In this document: positions 17,228 through 28,289 of the stretch, one piece after another | How the letters are laid out: each line of letters starts with the position of its first letter | Position numbering within the stretch: position 1 is the first letter of the stretch | Source: Streptomyces zingiberis | GTDB taxonomy: Bacteria > Actinomycetota > Actinomycetes > Streptomycetales > Streptomycetaceae | Length of the DNA: 64,000 nt | Direction of reading: 5' to 3' | Assembly: GCF_012034935.1 (NCBI RefSeq) | Contig: NZ_JAATEN010000030.1 | Location: forward strand, 1-64,000 | Made by a program: the position numbers and the translations under genes | Notes under the pieces: model-generated | What the model saw: the letters and a program-made list of their open reading frames with translations, nothing else | Told to the model about the DNA's origin: nothing | Database searches by the model: none

Positions 17228-17476
17228 GAAGCCAGCCTAGCCATTACCACGGGTCGCGCACGAGCGCCTTCCACGACGTGGGACGGACCGCACGGGAGCC
17301 CTCGCCCGTCCGGGCCGGGCCGGCGGGCGGCAGCGCCCCGGGGCGCTCCACGCGGTGCGGGCAGGTACGCCACCGCCCCCGGCCGCTCGGGCGCCGGGGG
17401 CGGACGGTGTGCCACGGGGGCCCGGGGCCCAAGGGCCTGGTGACCTGTGGGCCGGAGCCCGGGCGGCCGGGGTGAC

Positions 17477-17524
17477 CCGGGAAGCCGGGGTGTTCCGGGA
17501 AGCCGGGGTGTTCCGGGAGGCCGG
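17477..17524. repeat. 18-bp tandem repeat after mqnE
   Basis: Two full copies and a partial third of ccgggaagccggggtgtt lie immediately downstream of the mqnE stop at 17527. Being C/G paired, they could also fold. No other feature is seen in the 300-base gap. Confidence 0.75.
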
Positions 17525-17526
17525 TC

Positions 17527-18705
17527 TCAGACCCGCATCGCCTGCGGGGTCTCACGCCGCTCCGGGTCGGGGCCCGGGTACTCGCGGATGATCTCGTAGC
17601 GGGTGTTCCGCTCGACCGGCCGGAAGCCCGCGTCCCGGATCAGGTCCAGCAGGTCCTCCCGGGTCAGCTTGTCCGGCGTGCCGTAGTTGTCCGCGTCATG
17701 CGTGATCTTGTACTCGACGACCGAGCCGTCCATGTCGTCCGCCCCGTGCTGGAGCGCGAGCTGGGCCGTCTGCACCCCGTGCATCACCCAGAAGACCTTC
17801 ACATGCGGCACGTTGTCGAACAGCAGCCGGGACACGGCGAAGGTCTTCAGCGCCTCGGCGCCGGTCGCCATGGTGGTCCGCGCCTGGAGCTTGTTGCGGA
17901 TCTTGCCGTCCTTCATGTCCACGAAGTCGTGCTGGTAGCGGAGCGGGATGAAGACCTGGAAACCGCCGGTCTCGTCCTGGAGCTCCCGCAGCCGCAGCAC
18001 GTGGTCCACGCGGTGCCGGGGCTCCTCGATGTGCCCGTAGAGCATGGTGCAGGGCGTCTTGAGGCCCTTCTCGTGGGCGAGGCGGTGGATGCGCGACCAG
18101 TCCTCCCAGTGGGTGCGGTGGTCGACGATGTGCTGCCGCACCTCCCAGTCGAAGATCTCGGCGCCGCCACCGGTCAGCGACTCCAGGCCGGCGTCGATCA
18201 GCTCGTCGAGGATCTCCGAGGCGGACATCCCGGAGATGGTCTCGAAGTGGTGGATCTCGGTGGCGGTGAACGCCTTCAGCGAGACCTGCGGCAGCGCCTT
18301 CTTCAGCTCCCGCAGCGAACGCGGGTAGTAGCGCCAGGGCAGGGTGGGGTGGAGGCCGTTGACGATGTGCAGCTCGGTGAGGTTCTCCCCCTCCATCGCC
18401 GTGGCGAGGCGGACGGCCTCCTCGATCCGCATGGTGTAGGCGTCCTTCTCGCCCGGCTTCCGCTGGAACGAGCAGTAGGCGCAGGAGGCCGTGCACACGT
18501 TCGTCATGTTGAGGTGCCGGTTGACGTTGAAGTGCACCACGTCGCCGTTCTTGCGGGTGCGCACCTCGTGGGCGAGGCCGCCCAGCCAGGCCAGATCGTC
18601 GCTCTCGTAGAGGGCGATGCCGTCCTCGCGGGACAGCCGCTCGCCGGCGAGCACCTTCTGCTCCAGCTCGCGCTTGTACCCCGCGTCCTGAGCGGATGCA
18701 GTCAT
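17527..18705 (-). CDS. mqnE: Aminodeoxyfutalosine synthase (radical SAM)
   Basis: A 392-residue radical SAM enzyme of the futalosine menaquinone pathway. It adds S-adenosylmethionine across 3-[(1-carboxyvinyl)oxy]benzoate to give aminodeoxyfutalosine. The [4Fe-4S] motif CTASCAYCSF (CxxxCxxC) is at about residues 68-77. Other family segments are NVNRHLNMTNVC, HIVNGLHPTLPW and GGGAEIFDWEVR. ATG at 18705 follows GGGGAGG. Downstream on the same strand there is nothing. Upstream on the minus strand lie an Lrp-type regulator, a UbiX-like gene and then, past the opposed rhomboid gene, mqnP and a UbiD-like gene. Confidence 0.95.
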   Translation of the reverse strand: MTASAQDAGYKRELEQKVLAGERLSREDGIALYESDDLAWLGGLAHEVRTRKNGDVVHFNVNRHLNMTNVCTASCAYCSFQRKPGEKDAYTMRIEEAVRLATAMEGENLTELHIVNGLHPTLPWRYYPRSLRELKKALPQVSLKAFTATEIHHFETISGMSASEILDELIDAGLESLTGGGAEIFDWEVRQHIVDHRTHWEDWSRIHRLAHEKGLKTPCTMLYGHIEEPRHRVDHVLRLRELQDETGGFQVFIPLRYQHDFVDMKDGKIRNKLQARTTMATGAEALKTFAVSRLLFDNVPHVKVFWVMHGVQTAQLALQHGADDMDGSVVEYKITHDADNYGTPDKLTREDLLDLIRDAGFRPVERNTRYEIIREYPGPDPERRETPQAMRV

Positions 18706-18866
18706 GCGCCGCCTCCCCTTGCCTAACTCCCCGTACCCGTCGGTCTGACTCCGCCGAGCCTACGCCTTCGCCTTCCGCGACCGCCCGCCGGGCGCCTCCG
18801 GGCGGCGCTCGCCACGGTTCCCCCGGCGCTCCCCGCGAGGGCGCGGGCGGCCCCGGGCGGCCCGGG

Positions 18867-19319
18867 TCATTCGCCGGGCAGCGCCCCCACCCGGTCCTCC
18901 CACTTGGTGGAGAGCACGATCGTGGTGCGGGTCCGGGAGATCCCCTGGAGGGCGGAGAGGCGGCGGATGATCGACTCCAGGCCGTCCACGTCGTTGGCGC
19001 GGACCTTGAGCATGTAGGAGTCGTCACCGGCGATGAACCAGCAGTCCTCGATCTCCGTCAGGGAACGCATCCGGTCCGCCACGTCCTGGTGGTCGGTGGC
19101 GTCGGAGAGCGAGATGCCGATGAGCGCGGTGACGCCGAGTCCCAGCGACGCGGAGTCGACGGTCGCCCGGTAACCGGTGATCACGCCCGCCGACTCCAGG
19201 CGGTTGATGCGGTCGGTGACGCTCGGCCCGGAGAGCCCGACCAGCCGGCCCAGCTCCGCGTAGGAGGCCCGGCCGTTCTCCCGCAGGGCCTGGATGAGCT
19301 GCCTGTCCACCGCGTCCAT
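18867..19319 (-). CDS. Lrp/AsnC-family transcriptional regulator
   Basis: A 150-residue Lrp/AsnC protein. The N-terminal winged HTH is MDAVDRQLIQALRENGRASY then ELGRLVGLSGPSVTDRINRLE. The C-terminal RAM/ligand domain has ATVDSASLGLGVTALIGISL and GDDSYMLKVRANDVDGLE. ATG at 19319 is chosen for the normal family N-terminus and GGAAGG 10 bases upstream; an in-frame ATG 15 codons upstream is possible. It is embedded in the menaquinone gene group between mqnE and the UbiX-like gene. Control of that group is a reasonable but unproven inference. An array of small hairpins lies just upstream. Confidence 0.88.
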   Translation of the reverse strand: MDAVDRQLIQALRENGRASYAELGRLVGLSGPSVTDRINRLESAGVITGYRATVDSASLGLGVTALIGISLSDATDHQDVADRMRSLTEIEDCWFIAGDDSYMLKVRANDVDGLESIIRRLSALQGISRTRTTIVLSTKWEDRVGALPGE

Positions 19320-19372
19320 GACGTTGAAGCCTTCCCGTGCTGCCAGCACTGTCGCGAACATCGCATCGTCGG

Positions 19373-19553
19373 GGTGCCGACCGGGGCACCGCGTCATCGT
19401 CGGGGTGCCGGGCCCGGCACCGCGTATCCCGGTGCCCGAGCGGCACCGTGTCCTCCGGTGCCGGGACGGGCACTGTGTCCTCCGGTGCCGGACCAGGCAC
19501 CCCCTTGCCCGGTGCCGGACCAGGCACAGCGTTCCCAGGTGCCGGGCACGGCC
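19373..19553. repeat. 27-bp tandem hairpin repeat array upstream of lrp-like gene
   Basis: About seven units, mostly 27 bp (one 26, the first 31), each beginning GGTGCC and containing a matching GGCAC(C) about 10 bases later, so every unit is itself an inverted repeat. Units start at 19373, 19404, 19431, 19457, 19484, 19511 and 19538. The array fills the gap between the UbiX-like stop and the Lrp-type gene. Confidence 0.85.
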
Positions 19554-19593
19554 TCCCGCCCTCCGCCGCCGGCCCCGGCGTCATCCCTCACCG

Positions 19594-20385
19594 TCATCCG
19601 CCGCCGCCACCCGCCGCCGCGCGGCCCGGCCCGCCAGGCCGGCGCCCCGAGCCGCCGAGCGCGCCCGACCACCGCCGGTACAGCTTGTGCGGCACGCCCA
19701 CCGCGTCGAGCGCGCGGCCCGCGACGAAGTCGACCAGGTCCTGAAGGTCCGCCGCCCCCGCGTAGAACGCCGGGGACGCGGGCAGCACCACGGCGCCCGC
19801 CTCGTCCAGCGTCACCAGATGGCGCAGCGTCTGCCCGTTCAGCGGGGTCTCCCGCACGGCGACCACCAGCGGCCGGCGCTCCTTCAGCGTCACGCTCGCC
19901 GCCCGTTGCAGCAGGTCCTTGGAGAGTCCCAGCGCCACCCCGGCCACGGACGCCGTGCTCGCCGGGACGATCAGCATGCCCTTCGACGGGTACGAGCCGG
20001 AGGACGGCCCGGCCGCCAGGTCGCCCGCCGGCCAGTGGCGCACCGTCGACAGGTCGGGCAGGGTCGCCTCGAACCGGTCCGGTGTGCCGTCCGCGCCCTG
20101 CGCCAGCCAGCGGCGGAGGTCCTCCCGCCAGTGGGCGTCGCGGAAGGGGAGGCCCGTCTCGTCCAGCAGCGTGAGCCGGGAGGCGCGGCTGACCACCAGG
20201 TCCACCGCCTCCCCCGCGTGCAGCAGCGCGCGCAGCACCGCGGCGGCGTACGGGGTCCCGGACGCGCCGGAGACCCCGACGACCCAGGGGCGGCGCGTGC
20301 CCCCGGCCGCCCCGGCCCCGCCGGCGCCCTCCCGGTGCGGCGGGGGGCCGGTCGGCGCGTGCTGTTCGGTGTGCGGCGGCTCCAC
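19594..20385 (-). CDS. UbiX-family flavin prenyltransferase
   Basis: A 263-residue UbiX-like protein that should make prenylated FMN for a UbiD-type decarboxylase. It has the FMN-binding GVSGASGTPYAAAVLRAL motif (about residues 36-53), then SGSYPSKGMLIVPASTASVAG and TLKERRPLVVAVRETPLN, which carries the phosphate-binding/catalytic ERRPL..RETPL block. The first 30 and last 25 residues are low-complexity Gly/Pro. Its partner is the UbiD-like gene at 22531-23982, and both belong to the late futalosine menaquinone pathway. GTG at 20385 has no strong SD. Confidence 0.88.
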   Translation of the reverse strand: MEPPHTEQHAPTGPPPHREGAGGAGAAGGTRRPWVVGVSGASGTPYAAAVLRALLHAGEAVDLVVSRASRLTLLDETGLPFRDAHWREDLRRWLAQGADGTPDRFEATLPDLSTVRHWPAGDLAAGPSSGSYPSKGMLIVPASTASVAGVALGLSKDLLQRAASVTLKERRPLVVAVRETPLNGQTLRHLVTLDEAGAVVLPASPAFYAGAADLQDLVDFVAGRALDAVGVPHKLYRRWSGALGGSGRRPGGPGRAAAGGGGG

Positions 20386-20629
20386 GCTTCGAGCCTATCG
20401 GGCGGCACCGGCCGGAACAGGAGACGGTGCCCCGGCCGTTCTCCTGGGAAGGAGGGAGAGGAACGGCCGCACGTCACCACCGCGTCCACCGCCACATCCC
20501 ACCACCACAACCGCCGGCACCACCGGCACGGTCACTGCCACACGGGGCGCGCGGTCCCGGTACGGCAGGGGAACAGGCGGCACGACGCGGCACCACGCAG
20601 CACGACCACGGGCAGATCGAGGGGGCACC

Positions 20630-21274
20630 ATGAGTTACGGAACGGCCGGCTGGCCACCGCCCGGCCGCACGGCCCGGCGGCCCGAGCGGAGCGGCGGGCA
20701 CCGGGTGAAGGCCGCGGCGGCGCTGATGGCCTGCTGGATCGCGCTGCTCTGGGCGCTGGAGTTCTACGACGTGGCCACGGGGAACTCCCTGGACACCTAC
20801 GGCGTGTCCCCGCGGGACCCCGCCGAGCTGCGCGACATCGTGCCCGCGTCCTTCCTGCACTTCGGTTTCGACCACGTGGCCGCCAACACGGTGCCGCTGG
20901 CCCTCTTCGGGTTCCTCGCTGCGCTGCGCGGGATACGGCGGTTCCTCGCGGTGGTCGCCGTGATCGTGGTGACCGGCGGGCTGGGCGTCTGGCTGACCGC
21001 GCCCGCCGGGTCCGTCACCGCGGGCGCGTCGATCGTCGTCTTCGGCCTCTTCGGCTATCTGCTGGTACGCGGCTTCATCGACCGCGTGGTCACGGACATC
21101 ATCGTCGGCCTGGTGATCGCGGTGCTCTACGGCTCGATCATCTGGGGCGTGCTGCCCACCGCGGGCTCCGTGAGCTGGCAGGGGCATCTCTTCGGGCTGA
21201 TCGGCGGGGTGCTCGCCGCGGTGATGTTCCGCCGCAGGCCCGGCCCGGGCCGCCGCGAGACCATCATCGGCTGA
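20630..21274 (+). CDS. Rhomboid-family intramembrane serine protease
   Basis: A 214-residue polytopic protein with about six helices. HFGFDHVAANTVPL matches the TM2 HxxxN region. GASIVVFGLFGYLL aligns with the catalytic GxSGxxFG segment, and GHLFGLIGGVLAA carries the catalytic His. The residue after the catalytic Ser is Ile, where active rhomboids almost always have Gly, so activity is uncertain. ATG at 20630 follows GAGGGGG at 20619-20625. It runs opposite to the menaquinone genes on both sides and is convergent with mqnP. Confidence 0.82.
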   Translation: MSYGTAGWPPPGRTARRPERSGGHRVKAAAALMACWIALLWALEFYDVATGNSLDTYGVSPRDPAELRDIVPASFLHFGFDHVAANTVPLALFGFLAALRGIRRFLAVVAVIVVTGGLGVWLTAPAGSVTAGASIVVFGLFGYLLVRGFIDRVVTDIIVGLVIAVLYGSIIWGVLPTAGSVSWQGHLFGLIGGVLAAVMFRRRPGPGRRETIIG

Positions 21275-21418
21275 GCCCTCACCCGGGCGGGCGGGCGCGC
21301 CGGTGACCGTGCCCGCCCGCGCCGCCGTCAGCCCGCGACCCGGGGGCCCACGACCCACCGTCCCGCGTCCGCGACCCGCCGGAAGAACAGCGCGCCACGG
21401 TCCGGCGGCCCGCGCCCG

Positions 21419-22534
21419 TCAGGGCCGCAGTCCGCGCGCCACCAGGTCGAGCAGCGTGAACACGAACAGCACCATGCCGATCACACCGTTGACCGTGAAG
21501 AACGCCCGGTTCAGCCGGGAGAGGTCATGCGGCCGGACGATGGTGTGCTCGTAGACGAAGGCCACCGCGACGATCGCCAGTCCCCCCCAGAAGAACGCGC
21601 CCGCCCCGGTCAGCAGCCCGTACCAGACCAGCAGGCCCGTGGTGACGACGTGCGCCGCCCGGGCCCCGTGCAGCGCGGCGGGCACCCCGAAGCGGGCGGG
21701 GACGGAGCGGACGCCTTCGGCGCGGTCCGCCGCCACGTCCTGGCTGCCGAAGATCAGGTCGAAGCCCCCGATCCAGACGCCGACGGCGAGCCCGAGCACC
21801 GCCGCGTCCCAGGACCAGTCGCCGGTGACCGCGATCCAGGCCCCGACCGGCCCGATGGCCTGCGCGAGCCCCAGGATGGCGTGCGGGAAGTCGGTGAACC
21901 GCTTGCCGTAGGGATAGACGACCATCGGGATCACCGCGACCGGTGCCAGCGCCAGGCAGAGCGGGTTGAGCAGGGCCGCCGCGCCGAGGAACGCGGCGAG
22001 GGCGATCAGCGCGCCGGTCCAGGCCGTACGGACCGAGACGGCGCCGGTGACCAGTTCCCGGCCCGCCGTCCGCGGGTTGCGGGCGTCGATCTCCCGGTCG
22101 ATGATCCGGTTGGCCGCCATGGCGAAGGTCCGCAGACCGACCATCGCCACCGTGACGAGGAAGAGCTGCCACCAGTGGACGGTGGCGTCCGTCAGGTGCA
22201 TCGCGGTGAGCGCGGCGATGTAGGCGAAGGGCAGCGCGAAGACCGAGTGCTCGATCATCACCACCCGCAGAAAGCCCCGCACACCGCCTTTGCCGGGCTC
22301 CGGAGCGGAGTCGGGATCGGGAGCGGGACCGGGGGCGGGATCGGAGACGGGGTCGGGGCCGGGGACGGATCCGGCCACGGGCCCGGAGCCGGAGCCCGGG
22401 GCATCCGCGGGACCCGCTGCCCCGGGGGCCGGGGCCCCGCCGTCCACCGCGTCCGGGCCGGCACCCGGGTCGGCGCCGGGGCCGGACCCGCGCGCCGCGC
22501 CGCCGCGGCCCGGTACCGGGGCCCCGGCCGTCAC
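21419..22534 (-). CDS. mqnP: Menaquinone biosynthesis prenyltransferase MqnP (UbiA family)
   Basis: A 371-residue UbiA-superfamily prenyltransferase. It has the two Asp-rich motifs NRIIDREIDARNPRT and SQDVAADRAEGVRSVPARFG that bind prenyl diphosphate through Mg2+, plus about eight membrane helices. It attaches the polyprenyl chain to the naphthoate-type product in the futalosine pathway. The first about 80 residues are an A/G/P/D low-complexity extension made of short GC-rich repeats; the conserved protein begins near FLRVVMIEHSVFALPFAY. The GTG start overlaps the UbiD-like stop by 4 bases (GTGA), so the two are coupled. Confidence 0.9.
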   Translation of the reverse strand: MTAGAPVPGRGGAARGSGPGADPGAGPDAVDGGAPAPGAAGPADAPGSGSGPVAGSVPGPDPVSDPAPGPAPDPDSAPEPGKGGVRGFLRVVMIEHSVFALPFAYIAALTAMHLTDATVHWWQLFLVTVAMVGLRTFAMAANRIIDREIDARNPRTAGRELVTGAVSVRTAWTGALIALAAFLGAAALLNPLCLALAPVAVIPMVVYPYGKRFTDFPHAILGLAQAIGPVGAWIAVTGDWSWDAAVLGLAVGVWIGGFDLIFGSQDVAADRAEGVRSVPARFGVPAALHGARAAHVVTTGLLVWYGLLTGAGAFFWGGLAIVAVAFVYEHTIVRPHDLSRLNRAFFTVNGVIGMVLFVFTLLDLVARGLRP

Positions 22535-23982
22535 AGCCCGTACTCCGACCAGCGGCGGGTGACGCGCTCGGCCGTCTCCGGGTCGGACAGCACCATCCGG
22601 GGCCAGCCGCCGTCGCGGGTGTATCCCTCCTCCGGGAGCTTCTCGGTGGCGTCGATGCCCGCCTTGCCGCCCCAGAACTGCTGGTAGGAGGCGTGGTCCA
22701 GATGGTCCACGGGGCCCTCGACCACGGTGAGGTCACGGGAGTAGTCGGTGTTGCCCAGCGCCCGCCAGGCCACCTCGTGCAGATCGTGCACGTCGCAGTC
22801 GGAGTCCACCACGATGATCAGCTTGGTCAGCGACATCATGTGGGCACCCCAGATCGCGTGCATGACCTTCTGCGCGTGCTTGGGGTACTTCTTGTCGATG
22901 GAGATGATCGCGCAGTTGTGGAAACCGCCCGCCTCCGGCAGGTGGTAGTCCACGATGTCCGGCACGATGATCTTCAGCAGCGGGAGGAAGAACCGCTCCG
23001 TGGCCCGGCCCAGCGGACCGTCCTCCGTGGGCGGCCGGCCGACCACGATCGACTGGAGCAGCGGCCGCTCCCGCATCGTCACGCAGTCGATGGTGAGCGC
23101 CGGGAACGGCTCCTGCGGGGTGTAGAAGCCGGTGTGGTCGCCGAACGGCCCCTCGGGCAGCATCCGGCCCGGCTCCAGCCAGCCCTCCAGGACCACCTCG
23201 GCGCGCGCCGGGACCTGTAGCGGCACGGTCTTGCAGTCGACCATCTCCACGCGCCGGCCCTGGAGGAACCCGGCGAAGAGGTACTCGTCGATGTCCCCGG
23301 GGAGCGGCGCGGTGGACGCGTACGTCACCGCGGGCGGGCAGCCGAAGGCGATGGCCACCGGCAGCCGCTCACCGCGCCGGGCGGCCGTCTGGTAGTGGTT
23401 GCGGCTGTCCTTGTGGATCTGCCAGTGCATCCCGATGGTGCGCGGGTCGTGGCGCTGGAGCCGGTACAGGCCCAGATTCCGCACGCCGCTGACGGGGTCC
23501 TTGGTGTGGGTGAGGCCGAGGTTGAAGAAGGAGCCGCCGTCCTCGGGCCAGGTGAAGAGCGCCGGGAGCTGGTCGAGGTCCACGTCGTCACCGGTGAGGA
23601 CCACCTCCTGGACGGGCGCGTCCTTGACCTTCTTCGGCGGGACGTGCGTCATCCCCGCGAGCTTGCCGAACGCCTCGCGCATCCCGACGAAGCCCTGCGG
23701 CAGCTCCGGCTTGAGCAGCCCGCCGATGCGTTCGCCGATCTCCGCGTAGGAGGAGAGGCCGAGGGACTTGAGCATCCGGCGGTCGGTGCCGAAGACGTTC
23801 ATCGCCAGCGGCATCGCCGCGCCCTTGACGTTCTCGAAGAGCAGCGCGGGGCCGCCGGACTTGTTCACCCGGTCGGTGATCTCCCCCACTTCGAGGTAAG
23901 GATCGACCTCCGCCTTGACACGCTTCAGATCACCGTCGCGCTCCAGCGCCCGCAGCAGGGACCGCAGATCCTCGTAAGCCAT
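22531..23982 (-). CDS. Menaquinone biosynthesis decarboxylase (UbiD family)
   Basis: A 483-residue UbiD-family decarboxylase that uses prenylated FMN. Family landmarks are MAYEDLRSLLRALERDGDLK, the prFMN/Mn region GLYRLQRHDPRTIGMHWQ followed by NH..A.RRGERLPVAIAFGC, EVVLEGWLEPG.M.PEGPFGDHTGFY with the catalytic Glu region, and IISIDKKYPKHAQKVMHAIWG. It would remove the carboxylate during late menaquinone synthesis. Its UbiX-like cofactor maker lies at 19594-20385. It overlaps mqnP by 4 bases. The start at 23982 is supported by the conserved N-terminus. Confidence 0.92.
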   Translation of the reverse strand: MAYEDLRSLLRALERDGDLKRVKAEVDPYLEVGEITDRVNKSGGPALLFENVKGAAMPLAMNVFGTDRRMLKSLGLSSYAEIGERIGGLLKPELPQGFVGMREAFGKLAGMTHVPPKKVKDAPVQEVVLTGDDVDLDQLPALFTWPEDGGSFFNLGLTHTKDPVSGVRNLGLYRLQRHDPRTIGMHWQIHKDSRNHYQTAARRGERLPVAIAFGCPPAVTYASTAPLPGDIDEYLFAGFLQGRRVEMVDCKTVPLQVPARAEVVLEGWLEPGRMLPEGPFGDHTGFYTPQEPFPALTIDCVTMRERPLLQSIVVGRPPTEDGPLGRATERFFLPLLKIIVPDIVDYHLPEAGGFHNCAIISIDKKYPKHAQKVMHAIWGAHMMSLTKLIIVVDSDCDVHDLHEVAWRALGNTDYSRDLTVVEGPVDHLDHASYQQFWGGKAGIDATEKLPEEGYTRDGGWPRMVLSDPETAERVTRRWSEYGL

Positions 23983-24071
23983 GCGGACCAGTATCGGGCA
24001 CCACGTACGCTGGACGTGTCACCGGGGTTGTCCCGGACACCGCCACCGCACTCCAGGGGGCTCGCTCCGAC

Positions 24072-24656
24072 ATGCTGAGGTATCTGCCGTTCCTGCTGAT
24101 CCTGGCGCTGTGGATCTACGCGTTCATCGACTGCCTCAACACCCCGGAGGACCAGGTCCGCAAGCTGCCCAAACCGGTCTGGGTGCTCATCGTGACCCTC
24201 TTCGGCTACGTCCTCTTCGGCTCCCTGGCCTGGCTGCTGGCCGGTCGGCCGCGGCGGACGGAACGGACGGGCGGTGGCGGCTGGAGCCCTCGCGGCCCGG
24301 CCGGCGGCGGCTGGGTCGCCCCGGACGACAACCCGGAGTTCCTCCGCTCGCTGAACGAGGGCCGCAAGGGCACCGGACGGCCCGGGGAGCCCGGCGGAAC
24401 CGGCGGGAAGGGCACCGTCCCGGAGGAGAACGGCCAGGGCCCTGAGGACCGCGAGAACCGCGGGAACACCAGTGAGCACAAGAAGGAGACCCCGGAGAGC
24501 CGGCCGGAGCGGGAGAGCCTGGAGGACCGGGCGAAGCGGGACGGGCTGGAGAACCGGGACGGCCGGGACAACCGCGATCACCTGGGCCGCGGCCACCGGG
24601 AGCGGGACCGGGGGCCCGAGGGCGGCGCCCCGGACGAGACGGGCCCCGGCGCCTGA
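24072..24656 (+). CDS. PLD nuclease N-terminal (PLDc_N) domain membrane protein
   Basis: A 194-residue protein. The first about 60 residues form two helices with the PLDc_N pattern: LPFLLILALWIYAFIDCLNT, then LPKPVWVLIVTLFGYVLFGSLAWLLAGRPRR. The remainder is hydrophilic, rich in Glu, Arg, Gly and Asn, with repeated RE/DN/RD patterns and no domain I recognise. It has the topology of a membrane anchor with a long cytoplasmic tail. Function is unknown. It is divergent from the UbiD-like gene and ends at a strong bidirectional hairpin. Confidence 0.8.
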   Translation: MLRYLPFLLILALWIYAFIDCLNTPEDQVRKLPKPVWVLIVTLFGYVLFGSLAWLLAGRPRRTERTGGGGWSPRGPAGGGWVAPDDNPEFLRSLNEGRKGTGRPGEPGGTGGKGTVPEENGQGPEDRENRGNTSEHKKETPESRPERESLEDRAKRDGLENRDGRDNRDHLGRGHRERDRGPEGGAPDETGPGA

Positions 24657-24677
24657 CGGGGCGGAGCGGACCTCTGA

Positions 24678-24723
24678 CGGAAGCGGCCGTCGCGGTGAAC
24701 TCTCACCGCGACGGCCGCTTCCG
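24678..24723. terminator. Very strong bidirectional hairpin terminator
   Basis: A perfect 21-bp stem (24678-24698 pairs with 24703-24723) with a 4-base ACTC loop lies between the convergent PLDc_N gene and ccsB. It is the longest perfect stem in the window. The remainder of the gap to 24972 holds degenerate tcc/ctctgacctgcgctgccc repeats and no gene. Confidence 0.9.
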
Positions 24724-24972
24724 TGTGCCGCCCGGGGCGCGTGTCCCCGCCGGGGCCGTGTCCCACCGGCCCGTGACCTGCGCGCGCCTCTGACTTGCAC
24801 ACCTCTCTGACCCGCGCGCCTCCGACCTGCGCTGCCCCTCTGACCCGCACCCCCCGACCTGTGCTGCCCTCCGACCTGCGCTGCCCCCGGATCAGGGCCG
24901 GCGGGCCAGGACACCCGCATCCGGGGGCGGCGCCCCCGTCACGGGTGGACGGGCGCCCCGGGGTGGCGGAGC

Positions 24973-26099
24973 TCAGACGCCGGCGTAGGAGTGCAGGCCG
25001 CTGACGAACATGTTGACCCCGTAGTAGTTGAAGAGGAAGCACGCGAAGGCGATCAGGGCGATGTACGCCGCCTTGCGGCCCTTCCAGCCCGCGGTCGCCC
25101 GGGCGTGCAGGTAGGAGGCGTAGGCGGCCCAGGTGATGAAGGACCAGACCTCCTTGGGGTCCCAGCCCCAGTAACGGCCCCAGGCCGCCTCGGCCCAGAT
25201 GGCGCCCGCGATGATCGTGAAGGTCCACAGCGGGAAGACCACCGCGTTGACCCGGTAGGCGAACTTGTCGAGCGTGGCCGCCGCCGGCAGCCGGCCGAGC
25301 ACCGAGGAGGCGAAGGCGCCGGGCTGCTTGCCCGCCGGGTCGGCGAGCCGGGTCTCGTAGCGGTCCCGGAAGAGGTAGAGCAGCGTGGCGACCGCGCCGA
25401 GGTAGAACACCCCGCCCGAGATGATCGCGCACGAGACGTGGATCCACAGCCAGTAGGAGTCCAGCGCGGGGACGAGCTGGTCGCTCTCGGTGTAGAGCAC
25501 GGAGACCGCGAGACCGAGGTCGAGCAGCACGGTGGTGACCAGGGGCAGGCCGAGCCAGCGCACCGGCTTCCCGGCGGCGAGCAGGACCAGGTAGGAGCCG
25601 GCCACGACCATCGAGAACGTCGTGGAGAACTCGTACATGTTGCCCCAGGGCGCGCGCTCCACGGAGAGCGCGCGGGTCAGCACCCCGCCCGCGTGCAGCA
25701 GGAACGCCAGGGTGGTGAGCGACACGGCGACCCGGCCGTAGAGGTCACCCCCCTCGTCGCCACCGGCCGCGCCGGGCCCGTCCGGGACGTCCCGGGCGCC
25801 GGCCGCGCCACGGGTGACGATCTCGGGGCGCCGCCGCTCCAGCACCGCCGTGCCGCCCTTCCCCGTGACCTTCACGGCCGGGGCGGCGGTGCCCGCGGCA
25901 CCACCGTTCGCGGCCGCCGGCCGGGGGCCGGCGGTCAGCGCGGCGGCCGTGCGGCCCACCTTGCTGCGGCTGCCCAGCACCCACTCCGCGATGTGGGCGC
26001 CGAAGGCCAGGGTGTAGACGGCCATCGCGGAGTAGATCAGCACATTGCTGATGTTGGCCAGGCTCTCGTTGGCCGGGACGGCCAGGGGGATGAGGGTGT

Positions 26100-26103
<4 letters not shown>
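24973..26103 (-). CDS. ccsB: Cytochrome c biogenesis protein CcsB/CcsA (heme handling)
   Basis: A 376-residue CcsA-type membrane protein of System II cytochrome c maturation. It exports heme and, with ResB, attaches it to apocytochrome c outside the membrane. The Trp-rich WWD-type heme motif is seen as WGRYWGWDPKEVWSFITW (about residues 305-322). External His ligands are likely in LHAGG and WIHVSC. Residues about 55-115 are a Gly/Ala-rich cytoplasmic insert. GTG at 26103 overlaps the resB stop by 4 bases. It is last in the resA-ccdA-resB-ccsB operon. Confidence 0.93.
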
Positions 26104-28286
<2,183 letters not shown>

Positions 28287-28289
28287 GGT

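Noticed and set aside
19373..19553. CRISPR array
   Set aside because: The 27-bp units are contiguous with no unique spacers, and no cas genes are present.
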